Shown one piece after another: positions 15,280 to 24,200 of a stretch of 64,000 nucleotides of DNA. Every line of letters starts with the position of its first letter. Within the stretch, counting starts at the first letter, position 1. A program made the translations under genes and the position numbers. The notes below the pieces were generated by a model. That model worked only from the letters and a program-made list of their open reading frames with translations, had not been told where the DNA came from and ran no database searches. The DNA is from Streptomyces sp. OfavH-34-F (lineage in GTDB: Bacteria; Actinomycetota; Actinomycetes; Streptomycetales; Streptomycetaceae): NCBI RefSeq assembly GCF_022347745.1, contig NZ_JAKRGC010000005.1, positions 1-64,000 of the forward strand, in the 5' to 3' direction.

Positions 15280-16659
15280 GTGCGCATCGTCACCGTCACC
15301 GCCGTCGCACTGGCCGCCCTCGCCGGCCAAGCCGCACCGGCCGCCACCGCCCACCAGCCCACCACCGACGGAATCTGGCGCATGGACGGCTACGGCACAG
15401 TGCTATCCATCAGGAACGGAACCTTCCAGGAGTACCAGACCACCGCCGTCAGCTGCCTCAAGGGCGACTCCGCGCAGCGGACCGGCCCCGGCACCTACAC
15501 CACACCCGACGGCACCGTCCTCACCGTGCGCACCCGAAGAGGCGGCGACCAGGGGCTCATGCGGGTGGAGGGCTCCGTCGGCGACCGGAACCTGCGCCGG
15601 ATACCGGAGTTGCCCGATGCCTGCGCGCGGCCGGCCTCCCAGGGTCCGCTCGCTGTCTTTGACGTCTTCTGGCAGTCCTTCGAGGAGAACTACCCGTTCT
15701 TCTCCGCCAAGGGCATCGACTGGCACGCCGTGCGCGACCAATACCGGCCCACCGTGCACGCGGAGACGACCAGGGATGAGCTCTACGCCGTATTCAGCGA
15801 GATGGTCGCGCCGCTCCACGACTCCCACGTCGCCGTTCAGGACGGCGACCGCGTCTTCGCGCAAGGCCGCCCCGGCACCGTCATGCCCACCCCTGAGTTG
15901 GACACCAAGGTCAAGACGTTCATCGTGGCGCATGACCTCAAGAACGCCCGGAACCTCCAGGACTTCGCCAACGGACGGATCACCTACGCCGACCTCCCCG
16001 GCGGGCAGGGGTATCTGCGGATCTCCGGCTTCGGCGGATACGCGGCCGGTGGCGCCCCCTACGCCGCCCAGTTGGCCGAGCTGGACAGGACGCTGGACAC
16101 GGTCCTCAGCAAGGAGCGCACCCAGCGCCTGAAGGGCCTGGTCATCGACCTGCGGATCAACGGCGGCGGCTCCGACGCCCTGGGCATCCACATCGCCGAG
16201 CGCCTCACCGACACCCCCTACCTCGCCTACTCCAAGCGGGCCCGCAACGACCCCGCCGACCCCACCCGGCACACTCGCCCCCAGCCCGTGTATGTCACGC
16301 CCGCCCAAGGCCCCCGATACACCGGGCCGGTCGCCGTGCTGACCGGCGGCTCGACTGTCAGCGCGGGGGAGACCTTCACCCAGGCCCTCATGGACCGGCC
16401 CGGCAGGACGGTCCGGATCGGACAGCCCACCCAAGGCGTCTTCTCGGACGTCATGCAGCGCAGACTCCCCAACGGCATGTCGGCCTGGCTGCCGAACGAG
16501 GAGTTCCTGACCCGCTCGGGCAGGACCTTCGACGGCACAGGCATTCCGCCGCACTTCACCGAGCCGGTCTTCACCCAGGACGAGTTCGACGAGAAGAAGG
16601 ACTCGGCCTTCGACAGGGCTCTGAACGTCCTGCGGAACCACGGCGGCACCACAAGCTGA
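15280..16659 (+). CDS. Secreted S41-family (tail-specific type) peptidase
   Basis: This protein of 459 residues starts from the GTG at 15280, with AAGGGA upstream. A signal peptide is clear: VRIVTVTAVALAALAGQAAP then ATAHQ. An N-terminal domain of about 110 residues precedes the peptidase region, which begins near FDVFWQSFEENYPFF. The catalytic core includes LKGLVIDLRINGGGSDALG and GGSTVSAGETFTQALMDRPG with the nucleophilic serine in STVSAGE. The following block is IGQPTQGVFS, without the lysine found in C-terminal processing proteases, so it resembles the IRBP/tricorn branch of S41. It probably cleaves peptides outside the cell. Confidence 0.85.
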   Translation: MRIVTVTAVALAALAGQAAPAATAHQPTTDGIWRMDGYGTVLSIRNGTFQEYQTTAVSCLKGDSAQRTGPGTYTTPDGTVLTVRTRRGGDQGLMRVEGSVGDRNLRRIPELPDACARPASQGPLAVFDVFWQSFEENYPFFSAKGIDWHAVRDQYRPTVHAETTRDELYAVFSEMVAPLHDSHVAVQDGDRVFAQGRPGTVMPTPELDTKVKTFIVAHDLKNARNLQDFANGRITYADLPGGQGYLRISGFGGYAAGGAPYAAQLAELDRTLDTVLSKERTQRLKGLVIDLRINGGGSDALGIHIAERLTDTPYLAYSKRARNDPADPTRHTRPQPVYVTPAQGPRYTGPVAVLTGGSTVSAGETFTQALMDRPGRTVRIGQPTQGVFSDVMQRRLPNGMSAWLPNEEFLTRSGRTFDGTGIPPHFTEPVFTQDEFDEKKDSAFDRALNVLRNHGGTTS

Positions 16660-16674
16660 CGCAGAGGCAGCGGA

Positions 16675-16702
16675 ACCCCGGCCGCGGGGTGCGGGCCGGG
16701 GT
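16675..16702. terminator. Hairpin terminator between convergent genes
   Basis: ACCCCGGCC at 16675-16683 pairs exactly with GGCCGGGGT at 16694-16702 across a 10-base loop. It sits between the ends of the convergent S41 peptidase and secreted-protein genes and could end both transcripts. Confidence 0.6.
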
Positions 16703-16711
16703 GCACGCCTC

Positions 16712-17341
16712 CTACGGGCGGGGGAACGGGGCCAGTTCGGCGTGGGTGACGGTGTAGCCGCCCTTGACGACGGGGGCGTACGGGGCCGGGGCCATACAGG
16801 TGCCGACCTCGGCGTCCTTACTGTTCGGCAGCAGGTTCACCCCGTTCCACGAGAAGCCCACCCGATCGGTCTTGCCGCCCTTTCCACCGTCGTACACGCT
16901 CAGTCCGACGCGCTTGCCGAGCGAGCCGGTCTCCTCGTGGCTGACCTTCGTGATGAGGGCCGTGACCGTCGCCGTGTTCGGCCCGGTGACCAGGCACTCC
17001 ACTTGTCCCTCGGAGGTATAGGTGACGTTCTGTTCAGCCGAGTAGTGCGAGATGCGTATCGTCCCCCGCGCGTCGACGGGCAGCCCCGTGGGAATCCCGG
17101 GCCGCGGAATGCTGTACGGGGCGGCCACCACGTCGAAGCTGAAGGAGCGTACATCGCTGTCGCTCACGTACGGCAGTACGAAGTCCCCACTGCCGACAAT
17201 CCGCGCCGGGCCCGGCCGACGGTGGCCCGTGCGCTGCTCGGCGGACGAGGCGGTGGATGAGGCGCACAGGGTGAACCCGGCCACCAGGGCGGCGATGGCA
17301 GCGGTGGCGGTGCGCCGAGCAGGCAGCGACAGCGAAGTCAT
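16712..17341 (-). CDS. Secreted protein of unknown function
   Basis: This protein of 209 residues starts from the ATG at 17341, with AAGGAGA a few bases upstream. The N-terminus (MTSLSLPARRTATAAIAALV then AGFTLCASSTASSAEQ) is a signal peptide with probable cleavage after AS-S-A. The mature protein is rich in beta-strand-like segments, contains two cysteines (VECLVTG and EVGTCMAP) that could form a disulfide, and ends YTVTHAELAPFPRP. I do not recognise the family. It is convergent with the S41 peptidase. Confidence 0.7.
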   Translation of the reverse strand: MTSLSLPARRTATAAIAALVAGFTLCASSTASSAEQRTGHRRPGPARIVGSGDFVLPYVSDSDVRSFSFDVVAAPYSIPRPGIPTGLPVDARGTIRISHYSAEQNVTYTSEGQVECLVTGPNTATVTALITKVSHEETGSLGKRVGLSVYDGGKGGKTDRVGFSWNGVNLLPNSKDAEVGTCMAPAPYAPVVKGGYTVTHAELAPFPRP

Positions 17342-17499
17342 GACGATCTCCTTTTCTGCGAGGGGGAGTTGACTGGCGGAACGCGACCCATCCTTCGCTT
17401 CGACAGCCGCCCGGTCGTCACCCCAAGGCCGCAAGATCAAAGCCGCCTCATCGCCCATCCGGCTAAGTGGACGTCAGCCTGCAGTCGCACAGGGCGGAT

Positions 17500-17739
17500 C
17501 ACCGCCAGCGGCAGGCGTTCGCGGGCGTGGTGTCGCCTGCACGCAGGCCTGCCGACCGAACTGCTCCGTGGACGGGTCGTACGTCCGGGCTCTCAGGGGA
17601 CGTCCCCGCCGCAAGCCCCGGCGCCTGCATGCGGACCGGGGCCCCCACCCGCTACGAGCGACGCGCCGACCTCCACCCGGGCCTGCTCGCACTGGGCTGC
17701 AGCCTCATGTGCCTCCGCCGCCTACGCACCCCATCCTGA
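17500..17739 (+). pseudogene. IS5-family transposase remnant, frameshifted and deleted
   Basis: Three short segments in different frames match the order of conserved blocks in IS5-type transposases: SRAWCRLHAGLPTEL (about 17519-17563), CSVDGSYVRALRG (17562-17600, including the VDGS acidic block) and TRYERRADLHPGLLALGCSL followed by MCLRRL (to the TGA at 17737-17739). The catalytic middle is missing. No intact terminal inverted repeats were found. The 100 bases on the left (17342-17500) show nothing I can assign. This marks an old insertion between the secreted-protein gene and the hydrolase. Confidence 0.65.
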
Positions 17740-17744
17740 AACGA

Positions 17745-18830
17745 TCAGTAAGGCCGGACCGCCTTGCTGGTCGTTGCCACCGGCCGTACGTGAGCCAGCA
17801 GCAGTTCGAGGAACCGATCCGGGCGGCGGAAGGCCGCGAAGTGGCTGCAGTCCTCGATCAGTGCGAACTCCTTGACCGGGGCCCGGACGTCATCGAAGAA
17901 GCGGCGGGCCAGGACCGGCGACGTGAGCACGTCCTTCTCGCCCTGGAAGAGGAAGAACGGAATCTTGAAGTCGGTACCGTCCGCCCAGTCGTCGAACGCG
18001 GATGCGCCTGCGGTGACCTGCTCCGAGAAGCTCATGCCCTTCATGAAGTGCCCCAGCTCGCGCAGCGAGTGCAGCGGCGAGAGCCACAGGGAGCCCATCA
18101 CGACCTTCTTCATCGTGTCCAGGGTCAGCCGGTCGCTGGTGGCCAGCAGCTTGGCGTGCATCGCGCGCTCGCGGTGGGTCCAGCGGCGCTTGTCGTCGTC
18201 GAGCCGCTCGACCGCCGCGAGTTCCTTGTGCTTGCCGCTCGCCCGCAGCCGGGTGAGGAGCGCCTGGTGTACGGAGTCGTCCCGGCCGCAGTCGTGGATG
18301 TTCTGGTCGGTGCCGACGTACGCGAGGTACCGCTCGGGGAACTCGCGGGCGAGCCGCAGGCCGAAGGCGCTGCCGTAGGAGTGGCCGAGCAGGACGACCC
18401 TGTCGACGCCGAGGCGGGTGCGGATGTGATCGGTGACCTCGACCGCGTCCGCGTAGATCCGCTCGAAGCTCATCTCGCCCTGTCGGCCGGCTCCGCCATG
18501 ACCGAGGGTCTTGAGGGTGCCCCGCATGTCCCAGCGGACGAGCGTGAAGTGCTGCTCCCAGCACCTGGTGCGCGGCCCGAAGATCGCGGTCGAGGCGCCG
18601 GGGCCGCCGTGCAGCTCCAGGATGACGGGGTTGGTCAGGTCGTCGCCACGGACCGATATCCATTGGTCGATGCCGCCGATGCGGACGAAGCCCTGCTCGT
18701 TGATGCCGTTCGAGCTGTCGATCTTCATGAGGGAGACGTTTCGGACGCGCTTCAGGGCGCGGTGGCCGAGGAGCCCGGCGGTCGGTACGAGGAGGAGTGA
18801 GGCGGCGGATGTGGCGATGGCGGCGAGCAT
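17745..18830 (-). CDS. Alpha/beta hydrolase, proline iminopeptidase-like
   Basis: This protein of 361 residues starts at an ATG with GGGAG upstream. The first 25 residues are hydrophobic (MLAAIATSAASLLLVPTAGL) and may be a membrane anchor or signal. The hydrolase core shows the oxyanion motif HGGPGAS, VRWDMRGTLKTLGHG, and the nucleophile elbow LGHSYGS; a late Asp (QGEKDVLTS) and His (EDCSHFA) complete the triad. HGGPG is typical of prolyl iminopeptidase-like enzymes, although many such proteins cleave other esters or amides. It is divergent from a TetR regulator, which probably controls it. Confidence 0.85.
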   Translation of the reverse strand: MLAAIATSAASLLLVPTAGLLGHRALKRVRNVSLMKIDSSNGINEQGFVRIGGIDQWISVRGDDLTNPVILELHGGPGASTAIFGPRTRCWEQHFTLVRWDMRGTLKTLGHGGAGRQGEMSFERIYADAVEVTDHIRTRLGVDRVVLLGHSYGSAFGLRLAREFPERYLAYVGTDQNIHDCGRDDSVHQALLTRLRASGKHKELAAVERLDDDKRRWTHRERAMHAKLLATSDRLTLDTMKKVVMGSLWLSPLHSLRELGHFMKGMSFSEQVTAGASAFDDWADGTDFKIPFFLFQGEKDVLTSPVLARRFFDDVRAPVKEFALIEDCSHFAAFRRPDRFLELLLAHVRPVATTSKAVRPY

Positions 18831-18856
18831 GACGACTCCCTGGGATCCGGACCCAT

Positions 18857-18903
18857 AAACTGTGTATGTCGTAAGCAGTTAGCTATACGCTATAAACAGT
18901 TAG
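18857..18903. promoter_or_regulatory. Repeat-containing divergent promoter region (candidate TetR operator)
   Basis: This AT-rich stretch between the hydrolase and TetR genes has AACTGT at 18858-18863 facing ACAGTT at 18896-18901, and the direct repeat CAGTTAG at 18876-18882 and 18897-18903, 21 bases apart. Divergent TetR genes usually bind such sites; the exact operator is not defined. Confidence 0.4.
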
Positions 18904-18940
18904 TGCGGGGAGTCAACCGGGGGCGGCGAGGGAGTGCGGA

Positions 18941-19675
18941 ATGAGCGGGAGCGAGTCCCGGAAGTCGGCAGGGAAGCAGGACGGCGCCAAGGCGAGCTTC
19001 GCCCTGCTGTGGGGCGAGCAGGGGCAGCCGAGCCGAGGCCCGAAGCCTTCTCTGTCCGCAGGCCGGATCGCCGAGACGGCCATCCGGATCGCTGACGACG
19101 AGGGTTTGGACGCGGTGTCACTGGCCCGGGTCGCCAAGAAGCTCGACGTCACGACGATGGCGTTCTACCGGTACGTCCCCGGCAAGGCCGAACTCGTCGA
19201 CCTGATGGTCGACCTCGCGATCGGCCCCCCGGCCCCCGTCGCGGGCATCGCCGGCGGCTGGCGCCCCCAGCTGACCGAGTGGGCCCGCCAGTGCGCGGCC
19301 GTGTACCGCCGCCACCCCTGGATCCTCACGGCCACGGGCATGCGCCGCCAGATCATGGGCCCCAATCAACTGGGCTGGCTGGACACCGCCTTGGCCGCGC
19401 TCGCCGGAACCGGACTGTCGCCCGTCCAGCGACACGACACCTTCCTGCTGCTCGTGGGCCACATCCGCAACATCACCCAGCAGACCGCCGAACACAACGA
19501 GGCGGCGAACGAGGAGTGGGCCGACCTGACGGCCGAGGTGCTGGAGCGCCACGCGGACCGTTTTCCCGCCCTCACGTCAGCTGTCGCAGAGGGTGCCTTC
19601 ACCCCGCAGGGCGGCGACCCACTGGACTTCGGCCTGGAGCGAATCCTGGACGGCGTGGCGGCCCTGCTCACCTGA
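18941..19675 (+). CDS. TetR/AcrR-family transcriptional regulator
   Basis: This 244-residue protein starts from the ATG at 18941, with GAGGGAG upstream. After a flexible N-terminus of about 35 residues, the TetR DNA-binding domain reads LSAGRIAETAIRIADDEGLD, then VSLARVAKKLDVTTMAFYRY. The rest is an alpha-helical ligand domain of the TetR_C type (LTEWARQCAAVYRRHPWIL, HIRNITQQTAEH). It is divergent from the alpha/beta hydrolase, with about 110 bases of repeat-rich DNA between, and probably represses it in response to a small molecule. Confidence 0.92.
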   Translation: MSGSESRKSAGKQDGAKASFALLWGEQGQPSRGPKPSLSAGRIAETAIRIADDEGLDAVSLARVAKKLDVTTMAFYRYVPGKAELVDLMVDLAIGPPAPVAGIAGGWRPQLTEWARQCAAVYRRHPWILTATGMRRQIMGPNQLGWLDTALAALAGTGLSPVQRHDTFLLLVGHIRNITQQTAEHNEAANEEWADLTAEVLERHADRFPALTSAVAEGAFTPQGGDPLDFGLERILDGVAALLT

Positions 19676-20243
19676 TGATGCGGCCTCGGCCCGGCAGTGC
19701 CAGACGCGCCGAGACGCGGAGCTGATGCCGGGTTCCCGGGCGACGGCGGTGATCGTCCTGCCCGAGGAGTCGACGAGCGCGCTCGCATCCGCCTCCGGGG
19801 CGCGAAAGATGCCGCAGTGGCGCCTTCTCGGGCGCGGGCGTGCGCCGCAGTGCTTTCTGGGGGGTATTCCAGGGGCGACATGATGAGCACGTCAACGTAT
19901 TTCTCGTACTAATTAGCTCACACCGGGGATACGGTGCCGCCCGTTATTCCGTCGGCAGGGAGAAGCGCGCTTCAATGGGCGAGTGCCCGACGGGCCCGCT
20001 CCGGCTGCCGCGTATTTCGGGAGTCGGTTGATGGTTAGAGCGGCGAGGATCGGTAATAAATGAGCTGGGTCGATGTAACGGGGGGCTATCGGCCGGGCGG
20101 GACTCGGTTGGTCGAAACCGCGCCCGAAATCAATCGGTGCATGAGCTGCTGACGCCCGGGGGTGTCCGCAGCCTGCTGGAACCACGGGCATTGTGCCGAT
20201 GCAGTGTTCTCTACCAAGCCGCCATCCCATGAGGAGAGTTCTG
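19676..20243. promoter_or_regulatory. Long leader region upstream of the PTM operon
   Basis: No convincing gene lies in these 568 bases. From about 19880 the base composition drops (CGTACTAATTAGCTCACA near 19907; GGTAATAAATGAG near 20051), unusual in this window and consistent with promoter or regulator-binding DNA for the operon that begins at 20244. A related sequence, CGGGAGTCGGTTGATGG and CGGGACTCGGTTGGTCG, occurs near 20020 and 20097. I cannot name a binding protein, and no promoter elements are certain. Confidence 0.4.
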
Positions 20244-21185
20244 GTGGGCGATTGCGGACGGCCGACCGATGGCGCGAATCCTTCGGTTCCTTTTTCGGGC
20301 AGGGAAAGGTATGCGGTCAAAAATTCGCTGGATCGTTTTCTCCGTACGGCCGCCTACCCGGTCCTGCTGCTGGCCGTTGTTCTGGTCGGAACAGCCGCAT
20401 TGCGCCTCGACTGGAATCCGGCGCTGGTCAGTCCGCTCTTTCTGGTCGGTACGCTCGTCTATCTCGGTGTACTCGAACGGGCCATCCCGTACGAACGGAA
20501 ATGGCACCCCGGCGGGGAAGAGTGGCGTTGGTACGGCGCCTACTTCCTGCTCACCGCGGGCGGAAGCGGTCTGGCGCAGCTCCTCGTCACGGCCACCGTC
20601 GGCCGGGTCTCGCCCGCAGAGCCGGTTCACCCCCTCGCGATCGAGATCCCCGGAGCCCTGCTGACCGGCTCATTCGTCAGCTACGCGGTACATCGGCTGG
20701 GGCACAGCAACCCACTCCTGTGGCGACTGCACGGCGTGCATCACGTGCCGGACAAGGTCAACGTCGCCAACAACGGGGTGAACCACGTGCTGGACACGGC
20801 TCTCGCCCAGGGCCTCGTCCAGCTGAGCCTGGCACTGCTGGGGTTCTCGCGTCCTGCTGTGCTGGTGGTGGGTCTTTTCGTCGCCGCCCAGGGCTACTTC
20901 GTCCACGCCAACATCGACGTGCGTATCGGGGCGTTCAACCATCTGCTGGCCAGCCCCGAGCAGCACCGCCTGCACCACAGCACGGACCTGTCCGAAGCCG
21001 GCCACTACGGCTCCGACCTGTCGTGCTGGGACCACCTCTTCGGCAGTTTCACCTGGCGCCCTGGCCGCGAACCGGCCTCGGTCGGACTCGGTGACCCCAC
21101 CTCGTTCCCCGGCACGGGGCAGATCCTCGCCAGCCTTCTGCATCCGTGGCGACGGCGCCCGGCCGGCAGAAGCGGGCGCGACTGA
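20244..21185 (+). CDS. ftdA: Sterol-desaturase/fatty-acid-hydroxylase family enzyme of PTM cluster
   Basis: This 313-residue integral membrane di-iron enzyme of the fatty acid hydroxylase superfamily starts from the GTG at 20244, chosen for GAGGAGAG about 8 bases upstream; an in-frame ATG at 20229 lacks a ribosome site. Hydrophobic spans occur at about residues 30-50, 58-72, 95-120 and 190-215. Histidine motifs that bind iron are present: HRLGH, HGVHH, and HRLHHS near the C-terminus. In PTM clusters (ftdA in frontalamide, SD in HSAF) this protein hydroxylates the ornithine-derived carbon C-3 of the tetramate macrolactam. It is the first gene of the six-gene operon, about 100 bases before the synthase gene. 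Confidence 0.9.
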   Translation: MGDCGRPTDGANPSVPFSGRERYAVKNSLDRFLRTAAYPVLLLAVVLVGTAALRLDWNPALVSPLFLVGTLVYLGVLERAIPYERKWHPGGEEWRWYGAYFLLTAGGSGLAQLLVTATVGRVSPAEPVHPLAIEIPGALLTGSFVSYAVHRLGHSNPLLWRLHGVHHVPDKVNVANNGVNHVLDTALAQGLVQLSLALLGFSRPAVLVVGLFVAAQGYFVHANIDVRIGAFNHLLASPEQHRLHHSTDLSEAGHYGSDLSCWDHLFGSFTWRPGREPASVGLGDPTSFPGTGQILASLLHPWRRRPAGRSGRD

Positions 21186-21288
21186 ACGCCATACCACGCC
21201 ACAGGCGCCGGCACGAGTCGGCGCCCCGGACCGGCACGCCCTCCGGCACCCGGCTTCTCTTCCGCCACCACGACTTGGGAGGTTCGAC

Positions 21289-24200
21289 ATGGCCGACGCG
21301 AGCAACAACCCGTTACGGAGCAAGGTGGCCATCATCGGCATGGGCTGCCGCCTGCCCGGCGGGGCCTCGGACCACCGGACGTTCTGGCGGAATCTGATGG
21401 CGGGCAAGGACTGCATCACGCCCACGCCCCCCGACCGCTACGACGTCACCACGCTGGGCAGCCGCCACCGGGACAAGCTTGGACGCCTCGTCGGCGGCCG
21501 CGGCGGATACATCGACGGGTTCGACGAGTTCGACCCCGAGTTCTTCGGCATCAGCCCCCGCGAGGCCGACCACATGGACCCCCAGCAGCGCAAACTGCTC
21601 GAGGTGGCCTGGGAGACACTGGAGGACGGCGGCCAGCGCCCCGCCGACCTCGCGGGCAGCGACGTCGCCGTCTACGTCGGCGCGTTCACCCTCGACTACA
21701 AGATCCTCCAGTTCGCCGACCTCGGCTTCACCTCGCTGGCCGCCCACACCGCGACCGGCACGATGATGACGATGGTGTCGAACCGCATCTCGCACTGCTT
21801 CGACTTCCGGGGCCCCAGCCTGTCGATCGACACCGCCTGCAGCTCCTCCCTGGTGGCCGTGCACCTCGCCTGCCAGGCACTGGACCGCCGTGAAAGCGAC
21901 CTCGCGCTCGCCGGCGGGGTCCTCCTGCACATGGCACCGCAGTACACCGTCGCCGAGACGAAGGGGGGATTCCTGTCACCCGGAGGCCGCTCACGCACGT
22001 TCGACGCGGACGCCGACGGCTACGTGCGGGCGGAAGGCGTCGGCCTGGTCGCGCTGAAGCGCCTGGAGGACGCCGTCCGTGACGGCGACCGCATCCACGC
22101 CGTGATCCTCGGCAGCGGAGTCAACCAGGACGGCCGCACCCCCGGCATCACCGTGCCCAACCCCGAGGCGCAGGTCTCCCTCATCCGGCGTGTCTGCGCC
22201 GAAGCCGGGATCACACCGGGCCAGCTCCAGTACATGGAGGCCCACGGCACCTCGACCCCCGTCGGCGACCCCATCGAGGCCAACGCGCTGGCGCGGGCCC
22301 TGGCCTTCGGACGAGCCCCCCAGGACCGCTGCTACGTCGGCTCGGTGAAGACCAACATCGGGCACACCGAGTCCGCCGCCGGGATTGCCGGCCTCATCAA
22401 GACCGTGCTGTGCCTCAAGCACCGGCACATCCCACCGCACATCAATCTGGAACGTCTCAACCCCGCCATCGACGCGGCCGCACTGCCCTACGAGATCCCC
22501 ACGCGGCCGACCCCATGGCCCGACCACGACGGGCCCGCGCGGGCCGGTGTCAACTCGTTCGGATTCGGCGGCACCAACGCCCACCTCGTACTGGAGGAGG
22601 CCCCGCCCGAAACACCGCCTGTCCCCACCCCGACCCCGGCGGCCACGACCAGTCCTGCCGCCGAGAACGCCGAACCCGGCGCCTCCCGCGAGAACGCCGA
22701 CGCGGACGGACGCCACTGGAGCATCCTGCCGCTGAGCGCCCGCCACCCGGAGGGCCTCGCCGCGATGGCGGGCCACCTCGCGAACGAACTCGCCGGCCGC
22801 GACGGCGCTCCGGGCGTGTCGCTGCCCGACCTCGGCCACACCCTGGCGCACCGCCGCCAGCACCTGCCCGAGCGGCTCTCCGTCGTGTACTCCTCGCGCG
22901 CCTCGCTGGACGAGGCGCTGACCGCGTACGGGCGGGGCGAGACCCACCCCCGCGTCGTGCAGGGCCGCCTGCGCGCCGCCGAGGACCGCCGACTGGTCTG
23001 GGTCTTCACCGGCATGGGGCCCCAGTGGTGGGGGATGGGCCGCCAACTCCTGCGGGACGAACCGGCGTTCCGCAAGGCCGTGACCGAGTGCGACCGCGTC
23101 CTGCGGGAGTTCGCCGGCTGGTCCCTGCTGGCGGAGATGACCGCCGGTGAAACCGCCTCACGCATGAACGAGACCTGGCTCGCGCAACCCGCCAACTTCG
23201 CCCTGCAGACCGGCCTGGCCGCCATGTGGCGCTCGTACGGGGTCCGGCCCGACGCCGTGGTGGGCCACAGCACGGGGGAGATCGCCGCCTTCCACGAAGC
23301 GGGCGTCTACTCCCTGGAGGACGCGGTCAGGATCGTGGTGCAGCGAAGCCGGCTCCAGCAGACACTGGCCGGCACCGGCACCATGCTGGCCGTGAGCCTG
23401 CCGGAGGACGAGGCCGAACGCCGGGTACGCCCCTACCAGGACCGGGTGTCGATCGCCGCCGTCAACAGCCCCGCATCCGTCACGCTCGCGGGCGAGGAGG
23501 CCGCGCTGACCCTGCTGGCCGACGAGCTGAAAGCCAATCAGGTCTTCGCCCGCTTCCTCACCGTCGCAGTCCCGTACCACAGCGTCGGCATGGAACGGAT
23601 CAAGGACGACCTCCTGGAGGCGCTGGCCCCGCTCACCCCACACCGGGCCCGTATCCCGCTGTACCTCACCGGCCAGGAGGGCACCGCGCAGGGCCCCGAG
23701 CTCGACGCGGCGTACTGGTGGAAGAACGTACGCGACCGGGTGCGCTTCCGGGCGGCCGTGGACCGCCTGGCCGACGACGGTCACCAGGTGTTCCTGGAGA
23801 TCGGCCCGCACCCGGTGCTCGGCCACTCGATCCGCGAATGCCTCGACGCCCGGGGAGCATCCGGCCTCACCCTGCCGTCGATCCGCCGCAAGGAGAACGA
23901 GAGCGAGCGGTTCGCCACCTCGCTGGCGAGCCTCCACAACCTCGGCACCGGCATCGACTGGCACACCCTGCAACCCACCGGCCGGCCCGTCACCCTGCCC
24001 CGCTACCCCTGGAAGCGCGACCGGCACTGGACCGAGCCGCCGCCCGTCGCCCAGGTACGCCTGGGCCTCGTCGACCACCCACTCCTCGGCCGCCGCACCG
24101 ACCACACGGAGCCGACCTGGCAGGCCCGGCTCGACACCGAGACCCTGCCCTACCTCGCCGACCACCGCATCCAGGACCTCGTGGTCTTCCCCGCCGCCGG

